Assembly (NCBI GenBank): GCA_002726205.1 | Contig: PBSL01000057.1 | Location: 1 to 64,000, forward strand | Reading direction: 5' to 3' | DNA from: Planctomycetaceae bacterium | Lineage (GTDB): Bacteria; Planctomycetota; Planctomycetia; Planctomycetales; Planctomycetaceae | Length of the DNA: 64,000 nt | Part shown: piece after piece, positions 53,712 through 61,918 of the stretch | Numbering within the stretch: position 1 is the stretch's first letter | Layout of the letters: every line of letters begins with the position of its first letter | Translations under genes and position numbers: made by a program | Notes under the pieces: model-generated | Told to the model about the DNA's origin: nothing | The model's database searches: none | What the model saw: the letters and a program-made list of their open reading frames with translations, nothing else

Positions 53712-53749
53712 CTCCGTGAGCGGCTCATGGAGGGGGGCAGTTTCTGTCA

Positions 53750-56182
53750 ATGCTTGAGTGGTTGTTGAAGTCGATCGGTGTCGCCGACGAGTTGGTCGAG
53801 AACGTTTCGGACACTCACGTCGCGTTTCAGCGTCCCCTGTGGCTGTACGCCCTGATCCTGATGATCCCGGCCGCGTGGTTCATCTACGTCCGGCAGCGGG
53901 AAAACCTGGCCACGGTTCGCAAGGGCTTTCGCATTGCCCTGACGGCCACCCGGGTCTTTATCCTCGTGATGCTGATCCTCGTCCTGGCAAGCCCGGTGTT
54001 GAGGCTGACCCAGGACATTGACAAGAAGCCGATCCTGGCAGTCCTCTTCGATGCTTCGCAGAGCATGCAGCTTCCGGCAGGGCCCTTCGAGACGGAAGAA
54101 CAGCGGTTGACCGTGGCCCGGGCGGCGGGATTTGCGGCGGCCGACGAGGGGGCGTTGGACGCGGAAGTCCGCGAGACGATCAACGGCTACGGTCGGGTCC
54201 AGTTGGCCCAGGCCGCCGTTCGTGTTGCCAAGCCAGAGGTGTTCGACAAGCTGACCGAGAAATACGACGTCCAGTACTTTGCCTTTGCCCGCCGACTGGC
54301 GGACCTGGGTGTCTTCAGCGACGATCCCGAGTCGAAGACGATCACCGTCGATCAGCCCAACGCATCGTACCTGGGAGACGCGGTACTGAGCGTGCTCGAC
54401 CAGGCCTCCGGCCAGAGGGTTTCGGGCCTGGTGGTGTTTTCCGATGGTCAGAATCCCGGCGGGGCCAGTCCCGCCGATGCCGCATCGGCGGCGGTGTCCT
54501 ACCGCAAGGACGGCGCCCCGATTTTCACCGTCCCGGTCGGATCGACTTCGGAGATCCAGGATGTGGCGATCGTGGATGTCTACACCCCGGGCATGGTCGC
54601 GATCAAGGACACGATCCGCGTGCACGTGACAATCGAGTCTCACGGGTTCGAGGGCAAACCGGTCAAGGTCCAGTTGGTATCGCACACGCGGGCGGCCGAA
54701 ACCGTGCTCGCCGAAAAGGAACTGGTGCTCAGCGGGACCGAGCAACAGCAGGTCGAGTTGACTCACGTTGCCGAGACGGTGGGACCGCAGTACCTGGAAG
54801 TGCGGGTTCCCGAGCAACCCGGTGAGAGCAAGCAATTGCGTGCCAACAACCACGACATCGCCTACGTGCGGGTCAACGAGGAGAAGTTGAAGGTGCTGCT
54901 GCTGGATGGCCGGGCCCGCTGGGACTTTCGCTTCCTGAAGAACGCCTTGCGGCGTGACACCGGCGTCGCGGGTCGGCTAAGCGAGGACGACCCCGAGGTG
55001 CTGCTCGAGGCCGAATGGCGGCGGCAACCGGCCAAGGTGCAGGCCGAGGCGTTTCCCCGCACGATCGAGGAAATCGGTGAATACGACGTGATCATCCTCG
55101 GAGATGTTTCGCCGGAGTTGTTGACCAGGGAACGCGAGGATCTGCTGATCCGGGCTGTCCAGGAACAGGGGGTCGGGCTGATCGTCGAAGCCGGGACCGA
55201 GCACATGCCGCATGCCTACGGGCCGGATTTCCAGGAGCTGCTGCCAGTGGTCGTCAAGGAGGGCGTCGCCGGCCGCGAGGCCAAGGTGTTTGAACCCTTC
55301 CGGATGGAAGTGTCCGCCGACGGATCGCTGCACGAGACGATGAGGCTTTACGACGATCCCGGTCGCAACCAGGTGGTCTGGAGTCGCATGCCACCTTATT
55401 ACTGGTGTGCCGCCGTCGAACGGCCGGCCGCCGGCGCCACCGTGCTGGCCTGGAATCCCTCGATCCGGTTGCCCCAGGGCAAGTTGCCCCTGATCAGCTG
55501 GCAGTTTGCCGGCAAGGGGAAGGTGATGTTCGTCGCCACCGATTCGACCTGGCTGTGGCGACGGACCGTCGGCGACCGTTTCTTCTACAAGTTCTGGGGG
55601 CAGAGCCTGAGGTTCATGGCACCGCGGGACGACGAGGCGGGGAAGAAGAGTTGGATCGAGGTGCAGCCGGTTCGGGTGCAGCCAGGTGAAGAAGCCCGGA
55701 TCGAGATGATGGCCTTTGCCGACGCGGAGGGAACCCCCCGCGAAGACCTCACGTTGCCGGTGATCATCAATGGACCCGGCGGCAGCAAGACGGTTCAGCT
55801 TGAACGCGACAAGAAACGCAGGGGCCGTTTCACCGGCCGCTTTCTGCCCGAAGAAGCCGGCAAGCATTCGGTTTCCTTCATGCCGCCCGGCGGAGATGAA
55901 ACGCAGGGGGCCGAGGCACTGTTGAACGTGATGGTGGCTCCCGAGGAGTTCCGCCAACCACAACTCAACCGGGCCACGCTCCAGGGGCTGGCGCAGGCCA
56001 CCGGCGGGAAACTGCTGGAACTGGATCGACTGGCCAGCCTGCCACCGCTGCTGAAGGGCCAGGCGATGAAGACGCGGCGGCAGGACCAGGCCACGATCTG
56101 GGACAACTGGCTGATGCTGGTACTGCTGGTCCTCGTCTACTCGATCGACGTCGGCATCCGCCGGCTGATGGGACTTTCCTAG
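53750..56182 (+). CDS. VWA-type membrane protein with amidotransferase-like domain
   Basis: An 810-residue protein. Two membrane segments near the N-terminus (LWLYALILMIPAAWFIYV; IALTATRVFILVMLILVLASPVL) lead into a VWA-like domain with MIDAS LFDASQSMQ (Asp101, Ser103, Ser105). A class-I-amidotransferase-like region (YDVIILGDVSPELLTREREDLLIRAVQ) and beta-rich modules follow, and a C-terminal helix (NWLMLVLLVLVYSIDVGI) ends it. It is distinct from the 47163 protein and is the second VWA partner in this operon. The Shine-Dalgarno GGAGG lies upstream of ATG 53750. Confidence 0.8.
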   Translation: MLEWLLKSIGVADELVENVSDTHVAFQRPLWLYALILMIPAAWFIYVRQRENLATVRKGFRIALTATRVFILVMLILVLASPVLRLTQDIDKKPILAVLFDASQSMQLPAGPFETEEQRLTVARAAGFAAADEGALDAEVRETINGYGRVQLAQAAVRVAKPEVFDKLTEKYDVQYFAFARRLADLGVFSDDPESKTITVDQPNASYLGDAVLSVLDQASGQRVSGLVVFSDGQNPGGASPADAASAAVSYRKDGAPIFTVPVGSTSEIQDVAIVDVYTPGMVAIKDTIRVHVTIESHGFEGKPVKVQLVSHTRAAETVLAEKELVLSGTEQQQVELTHVAETVGPQYLEVRVPEQPGESKQLRANNHDIAYVRVNEEKLKVLLLDGRARWDFRFLKNALRRDTGVAGRLSEDDPEVLLEAEWRRQPAKVQAEAFPRTIEEIGEYDVIILGDVSPELLTREREDLLIRAVQEQGVGLIVEAGTEHMPHAYGPDFQELLPVVVKEGVAGREAKVFEPFRMEVSADGSLHETMRLYDDPGRNQVVWSRMPPYYWCAAVERPAAGATVLAWNPSIRLPQGKLPLISWQFAGKGKVMFVATDSTWLWRRTVGDRFFYKFWGQSLRFMAPRDDEAGKKSWIEVQPVRVQPGEEARIEMMAFADAEGTPREDLTLPVIINGPGGSKTVQLERDKKRRGRFTGRFLPEEAGKHSVSFMPPGGDETQGAEALLNVMVAPEEFRQPQLNRATLQGLAQATGGKLLELDRLASLPPLLKGQAMKTRRQDQATIWDNWLMLVLLVLVYSIDVGIRRLMGLS

Positions 56183-56215
56183 GCACTTGTTCTCTCTTGA
56201 CGGAACTGACCACGG

Positions 56216-57340
56216 ATGACGACTCGACACAACAGATGGCATTCCGCGGCAATCGGCGCCGCGCTGCTGATCGCGGTGACCTGGGGACTGCAGACGGCCG
56301 GAATCGGTCATGAAGCCCGGGCGCAGCCGAAAAAACCCGCCGCCAAGGCGGCGACCGCCGAGATCCTGACCGAAACGCAGATCATCGAACGCGTGATCGG
56401 GTCGATCGATCGCGCGGTCAAGTACCTGGCCAGCGTTCAACGACGCGACGGATCGCCGATGGACGGCGCCTGGGATGACTGCAACGCGCCCAACGCGATG
56501 GCCCTGCTGGCGATCATGGGGCGAGGCCACGTGCCCGGCCGCGGACCCTACGCCGACGTGATCGAACGTGGCAAGAAATACCTGCTGCGGACCCAGGACG
56601 CCAACGGTGTCTTCCGGTCCAAACGCATCGCCGGCAGCGGACCCATGTATTCACACGGGCTGACCACGCTGTGCATGTCGGAAATGTACGGGATGGACCC
56701 TGACCCCGAGCTCGAGGAAAAACTCCGCAAGGCGGTCGACCTGATTGTCCGCTGCCAGTCGAAAGCCGGGGGCTGGCGCTACCAGCCAAACCCGAGTACA
56801 CAGGATGTCAGCGTCACGATCATGCAGATTGTTGCCCTGCGGGCAGCCAACAACGCCGAGATCCCCGTGCCGCAGAAGACGATCGACAATGCCGTGAAGT
56901 ACATCAAGAGTTGTGCGCATCCCAAGGGGGGGTTCGGTTACACCGGGCCTGCCCAGGGGCCACATACCACCGCGGCCGGGATTCTCTCGCTGCAACTGCT
57001 CGGGCACTACAACGACCCGACTGTCACCAAGGCTCTTGACTTCATGTCGAAGATCCCGGTGACCTGGGGCAAGGCTGGCGGCGTTACCTACTTCTATTAC
57101 TTCCACTACTATGCGATCCAGGGAAACTACCAGGCCGGTGGCAAGTACTGGAACCAATGGCATCCGAAGGTCCGCGAGATGTTCCTGGAACACCAACTCG
57201 AGAACGGCAGTTGGGATGCGCCGGCCGGCGGCATGTCCGAATCAGCCAACGTCGTCGGTGCCAACGGTGTTTACTGGACGGCGATGGCCTCGCTGGTGCT
57301 GGAGGTCTACATGCACTTCTTGCCCGCCTACCAACGGTGA
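56216..57340 (+). CDS. alpha/alpha-toroid (squalene-cyclase/prenyltransferase-like) protein, exported
   Basis: A 374-residue exported protein, N-terminal hydrophobic segment then repeats of the prenyltransferase/squalene oxidase type: AVKYLASVQRRDGS, GKKYLLRTQDANGVF, AVDLIVRCQSKAGGWRYQP, AVKYIKSCAHPKGGFGYTG and a last block HQLENGSWDAP. Each is a Q-rich helix followed by a W/F-containing turn, the alpha/alpha toroid pattern also found in complement-type thioester domains. Key catalytic residues of true cyclases (DxDD) are not seen, so it is unlikely to be a terpene cyclase. It is the fifth gene of the first MoxR operon. Confidence 0.72.
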   Translation: MTTRHNRWHSAAIGAALLIAVTWGLQTAGIGHEARAQPKKPAAKAATAEILTETQIIERVIGSIDRAVKYLASVQRRDGSPMDGAWDDCNAPNAMALLAIMGRGHVPGRGPYADVIERGKKYLLRTQDANGVFRSKRIAGSGPMYSHGLTTLCMSEMYGMDPDPELEEKLRKAVDLIVRCQSKAGGWRYQPNPSTQDVSVTIMQIVALRAANNAEIPVPQKTIDNAVKYIKSCAHPKGGFGYTGPAQGPHTTAAGILSLQLLGHYNDPTVTKALDFMSKIPVTWGKAGGVTYFYYFHYYAIQGNYQAGGKYWNQWHPKVREMFLEHQLENGSWDAPAGGMSESANVVGANGVYWTAMASLVLEVYMHFLPAYQR

Positions 57341-57345
57341 TCTCG

Positions 57346-58125
57346 ATGGCAAAGTCGACACCCCCGCGATTCGCCTGGTTGGTCTTGGCTGTTGTTGCCG
57401 CCGGTTTGACGCCACCGGCTTTCGCGCAGAATTCTCCGAGGATTGTCGGAACCGTTCAGCCGGCGCGAGGCCTGACCGGGGTTGCCGCGATCGATCGCAA
57501 GGCGAAAAAACGCGTGGTTGGCAAGATCGTCGATGCTGCCTCCGGGCGATTCGCCGTCGCCGGCCTGACGCTCGGACGGCGGTACGACCTGCAACTGGAT
57601 TTTGGTCCGCAACGCCGACTCGAGGGCATTAACCTCAAGGTTCCGCGGTCTGATTACGTCGAGGAGCAACCGTTGGCAGCCGAGGATGTGAAGGTCATCC
57701 GCGAGAAAGTGCTGCGGCTCAACAAGTTCGAGGACGTGGTCGAGATCCTCGTGATCCAGGGCAACATTCAGCACGCGGCGATCCTGATCAACAAGCTCCG
57801 CACCCGTCCGTTCTTTGGTTCCAAGCCCGGCGAGATCATCTGGCGGGCCGAACTCTGGCATTTCGAACGGCCCGAAGAGACGTGGTTGAAGCGAAGGGAT
57901 GAATTGTTTACAGTCCTGTACCGCCAACGCATGCCCAAACGCCGATATGTTCAGAAATCGGTGACATTTGATGCGGGGCTGGGCGGTCTTGAGGTATCAT
58001 CAAAGCGGCCGCGGGTCGATACAGGCCGTATCGTGGCTCCATCAACGAAGGTGGGGGTTCGGTTGCGGAAGGTGAAATCGGCCGGAAAAGTCGATGGTGA
58101 GGATGCCAGACGAGAGCGGAAGTGA
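57346..58125 (+). CDS. hypothetical exported protein
   Basis: I do not recognise this 259-residue protein. It begins MAKSTPPRFAWLVLAVVAAGLTPPAFA, a signal peptide, then a beta-rich part with LGRRYDLQLDF and the helical ENLQKLNKF-like stretch VLRLNKFEDVVEILVIQGNIQ. Towards the C-terminus it is basic (RRYVQKS, KRPRVDTG, DARRERK). ATG 57346 is preferred; GTG at 57337 overlaps the previous stop and is possible. It links the toroid gene and the DUF4159 gene and may be a small accessory of the array. Confidence 0.55.
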   Translation: MAKSTPPRFAWLVLAVVAAGLTPPAFAQNSPRIVGTVQPARGLTGVAAIDRKAKKRVVGKIVDAASGRFAVAGLTLGRRYDLQLDFGPQRRLEGINLKVPRSDYVEEQPLAAEDVKVIREKVLRLNKFEDVVEILVIQGNIQHAAILINKLRTRPFFGSKPGEIIWRAELWHFERPEETWLKRRDELFTVLYRQRMPKRRYVQKSVTFDAGLGGLEVSSKRPRVDTGRIVAPSTKVGVRLRKVKSAGKVDGEDARRERK

Positions 58126-58130
58126 AAGAT

Positions 58131-58160
58131 AGTGAGTGATCGTGAGTGATAGTGAGTGGT
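58131..58160 (+). repeat. three tandem 10-base repeats
   Basis: Three imperfect copies of a 10-base unit (AGTGAGTGAT, CGTGAGTGAT, AGTGAGTGGT) lie between the hypothetical gene and the DUF4159 gene. They contain stop codons and are probably slippage-derived spacer DNA. Confidence 0.7.
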
Positions 58161-58227
58161 TGAAGTTGAACCGGTCAGCGGAGCCGGTGGTGTTGGATGC
58201 AGATATTCCCAGGTGGAGGAAAAGGCC

Positions 58228-59769
58228 ATGACACCCGTAAGAATTCCTGTGAATCGAAGATTCGACGGATCGGTCGTGACACGGTTGATGAAACTGGGGG
58301 TCGTGTTGATGACGGCCGTTGGTTTGGCCGCGATGGCAACTGCGCAGTCCAAGCCCGGTCGTAAGCTGGGCACCTGTGGCCCGCCTCCTCGCAAGAATCC
58401 CCAGCGGCAGACTTCCGCCGAGGGATTTCCGCCGTTGCCGCTGCCGGTGACTCCTTTGCGACGCAGCGAGCCCAAGGCCGAGCCGGCGCCACCGTTGATG
58501 ATCGCCAAGCTCGAATACGGCACGACACAAGACTGGAACACCGATCCCGGTGATGTCGACAACCTGATGCGTCACTGCCGCTATGAACTGGGCCTGTGGT
58601 ACGGCTGGCGTCATCTCTCGATCCGTGAGGTTGTTGCCAATCACAAGGCGAACAAGAAGACCAAGATCCCGATCCTCTATATCAGCGGCCACGACACGTT
58701 CGGGTTCAATCCCGACGAACGCGCGGCGATCCGGCAGTACGTGATCGACGGTGGCACGTTGCTGGGAGATGCCTGTTGCGGTCGCGAGGAGTTTCGGCGG
58801 TCATTCATGGGCGAGGTCACGCGGATGTTTCCGCAGCGAACCTTCGACCGTCTTGAGATCGACCACCCGATCTTCCGGGCCTACCACAAGTACACCAACG
58901 TCCATTACCGTCGTTTCGAGGACGGCGTGCAGCACGATTTCCAGGCTCCGCCGAACCTGCTGGGGATGAACATCGGTTGCCGTACCGCGGTTGTGCTGAC
59001 ACCGTGGGACATGAGCTGTGGTTGGGACGAACACGTGCACGCGCACGGGTCGCGGCTGCTGCCAGGTGACGCGATCCGACTGGGGATCAACATCATCAGC
59101 TACGTCGCCGGGCTCAGGCAACTTGGAGAGGTCCAGGCGGTTACCCGCGAGGTTCAGGCGCCGGTTCGCCGTGCCCGCCAACGGTTCCAGATGGCGCAGT
59201 TGAAGCACGACGGCGACTGGAATCCCGATCCCAACAGTACCCAGCAGTGGTTGCGGCACCTCGCCGTCGATTCGAGCCTTGCGGTCAAGTTCGATCTGCG
59301 TGGTGTCGAAGCGACACCGCAGCGGTTGGTCAACTTTCCGTTTGTCTACATGACCGGCCACCGTGATCCGAACCTGGGCCAGGCCGAGATCGTCGCGCTG
59401 CGGGCCCACCTGCAGGCGGGGGGGTTCCTGTTCATCAACAACTGTTGTGGCCGCAGCGCGTTCGACCAGCATGCCCGTGGACTTGTCTCGAACCTGTTCC
59501 CCCAGCTGAAACTCGAGCCGGTTGCCACCGACCACGACCTGTTGAAGTCGTTCTACAAGGTCGGCAACGTCCGCGATCGGCAAAGTGGTGCCGACCGGCC
59601 ACTGGAGCTGCTGGGTGTCACCTTCAACAAACGGCTGGTGCTGGTCTATTCCCGGCACGACATGATCACGCATCTCAAGCAGGTCAGCGATCCGTACGGC
59701 AACGGTTACGATGCCGAGAGCTGCCGCCGGTTGGCGGTCAACATCGTCGCCTATGCCCTGCAGAATTGA
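58228..59769 (+). CDS. double DUF4159 protein, exported
   Basis: A 513-residue exported protein with two consecutive DUF4159-like (amidotransferase-fold) halves. Half one has ILYISGHDTFGFNPDERAAIRQYVIDGGTLLGDACCGREEFRRSF; half two has FVYMTGHRDPNLGQAEIVALRAHLQAGGFLFINNCCGRSAFDQ. Both keep GGxL-x-(D/N)-x-CCGRxxF and an acidic residue followed by H(P/D) (EIDHPIF; ATDHDLL). The two CCGR motifs show an internal duplication. DUF4159 proteins occur with MoxR/VWA genes; their function is unknown. The start at ATG 58228 has GGAGGAAAAGG immediately before it. Confidence 0.82.
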   Translation: MTPVRIPVNRRFDGSVVTRLMKLGVVLMTAVGLAAMATAQSKPGRKLGTCGPPPRKNPQRQTSAEGFPPLPLPVTPLRRSEPKAEPAPPLMIAKLEYGTTQDWNTDPGDVDNLMRHCRYELGLWYGWRHLSIREVVANHKANKKTKIPILYISGHDTFGFNPDERAAIRQYVIDGGTLLGDACCGREEFRRSFMGEVTRMFPQRTFDRLEIDHPIFRAYHKYTNVHYRRFEDGVQHDFQAPPNLLGMNIGCRTAVVLTPWDMSCGWDEHVHAHGSRLLPGDAIRLGINIISYVAGLRQLGEVQAVTREVQAPVRRARQRFQMAQLKHDGDWNPDPNSTQQWLRHLAVDSSLAVKFDLRGVEATPQRLVNFPFVYMTGHRDPNLGQAEIVALRAHLQAGGFLFINNCCGRSAFDQHARGLVSNLFPQLKLEPVATDHDLLKSFYKVGNVRDRQSGADRPLELLGVTFNKRLVLVYSRHDMITHLKQVSDPYGNGYDAESCRRLAVNIVAYALQN

Positions 59770-59787
59770 CCGCTTGATCTGGAGAAA

Positions 59788-59919
59788 ATGAAGCCGCCGC
59801 AAGGGATTGCCGGCGGTCTCTGGCCCAGGACGGGCACACCCGCACTCTGGTGGACCCGATACCTGGAACCTGCCGTGGTCCGGCCTGTTGGTCGGTGGCA
59901 GGCGCCGTTTTTGGCGTAA
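59788..59919 (+). CDS. candidate small protein of 43 residues
   Basis: A short open frame (MKPPQGIAGGLWPRTGTPAL and onward, rich in Trp, Pro and Arg) starts with ATG 59788 three bases after GGAG, and ends 15 bases before the second moxR. It fills most of the 165-base gap, so translation could keep the operon covered. The GGAG spacing is short and the codon content may be chance, so it may equally be non-coding. It overlaps the hairpin at 59793-59816. Confidence 0.25.
   Translation: MKPPQGIAGGLWPRTGTPALWWTRYLEPAVVRPVGRWQAPFLA
59793..59816 (+). terminator. GC-rich stem-loop after the DUF4159 gene
   Basis: GCCGCCGCAA and TTGCCGGCGG pair with one bulge around a GGGA loop, giving a stable hairpin 24 bases behind the stop codon. 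No T-run follows, so it may be a weak terminator, an attenuator or an mRNA-processing site between the two MoxR sets. Confidence 0.35.
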
Positions 59920-59934
59920 CGCAAGGAGACCGCA

Positions 59935-60972
<1,038 letters not shown>

Positions 60973-60973
60973 G

Positions 60974-61882
60974 ATGGCCACTGCCAGCCCCACCCAGTTC
61001 AAGTACCTCGACCCCCAGGCGCTGGGCCGCCTGAAGAACCTCTCGTTGGCCGCCCGGTTGGTCGTCGAGGGATTCTTCGCGGGGATGCACAAGAGTCCCC
61101 ATCGCGGGTTTTCCGTCGAGTTCGCCGAACACCGCGAGTACACCCCCGGTGTCGACCCGCGGCACATCGACTGGAAGGTCTTCGGTCGCCGCGACAAGTT
61201 GTACGTCAAGCAGTACGAGGAGGAAACGAGCCTGCGGTGCTACATCGTGCTCGACAAGTCCAACTCGATGTCCTACGGCACCGTCGGCGGGATGAGCAAG
61301 CTCGAGTACTCCAGCTTCCTCGCGGCCAGCCTGGCCTACCTGGTCGCCTTCCAGCATGACGCGGTCGGCCTGATCACGCTCGATGACGAGGTCCGCGACA
61401 TGGTGCCGCCTCGCCAGGGACCGGGACACCTGCGGGTGTTGATGGATCGACTGGAAGCGATCGAGCCGGGTGGAGAAACCAGCCTCGCCGAATCGTTTCA
61501 CCAACTCGCCGAGACGATCAAGCGTCGCAGTGTCGTGATCATCATCTCGGATCTCTTCGACGATCCCGATGCGATCGTCAGTGGGCTGAAGCACTTCCGT
61601 CACCGCAAGCACGACGTGATCGTCTTCCAGACACTCGACCCCGACGAGTTGTCGTTTCCCTTTGACGATGTCAGCCGGATCGAGGACATGGAGACCGGCC
61701 GCGAGATCACCAGCGACCCGCGGGCCTTCCGCAACAGCTATCTCGAGGAACTCGGCCGCTTTCTCGACACGCTGCGGGAAGGGTGCCTGACCTCGCACAT
61801 TGACTACTCGGTGGCCGAAACCGGCACGCCGTTCGACCAGTTCCTCGGGGCCTACCTCGCCCGCCGTCACCAACTGATGTAA
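60974..61882 (+). CDS. DUF58 domain protein with MIDAS (second copy)
   Basis: A 302-residue DUF58 protein; the ATG 60974 follows the moxR stop by one base. MIDAS is VLDKSNSMS (Asp94, Ser96, Ser98). The family blocks HRGFSVEFAEHREYTPGVDPRHIDWKVFGRRDKLYVKQYEEE, VVIIISDLFDDPDA and FDQFLGAYL are complete. It has the same length as the first copy and the same place beside MoxR, with clear divergence. Confidence 0.92.
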   Translation: MATASPTQFKYLDPQALGRLKNLSLAARLVVEGFFAGMHKSPHRGFSVEFAEHREYTPGVDPRHIDWKVFGRRDKLYVKQYEEETSLRCYIVLDKSNSMSYGTVGGMSKLEYSSFLAASLAYLVAFQHDAVGLITLDDEVRDMVPPRQGPGHLRVLMDRLEAIEPGGETSLAESFHQLAETIKRRSVVIIISDLFDDPDAIVSGLKHFRHRKHDVIVFQTLDPDELSFPFDDVSRIEDMETGREITSDPRAFRNSYLEELGRFLDTLREGCLTSHIDYSVAETGTPFDQFLGAYLARRHQLM

Positions 61883-61918
61883 CTTTTCCAGAGACCGTTT
61901 CGCCGGGTTCATGCCACG

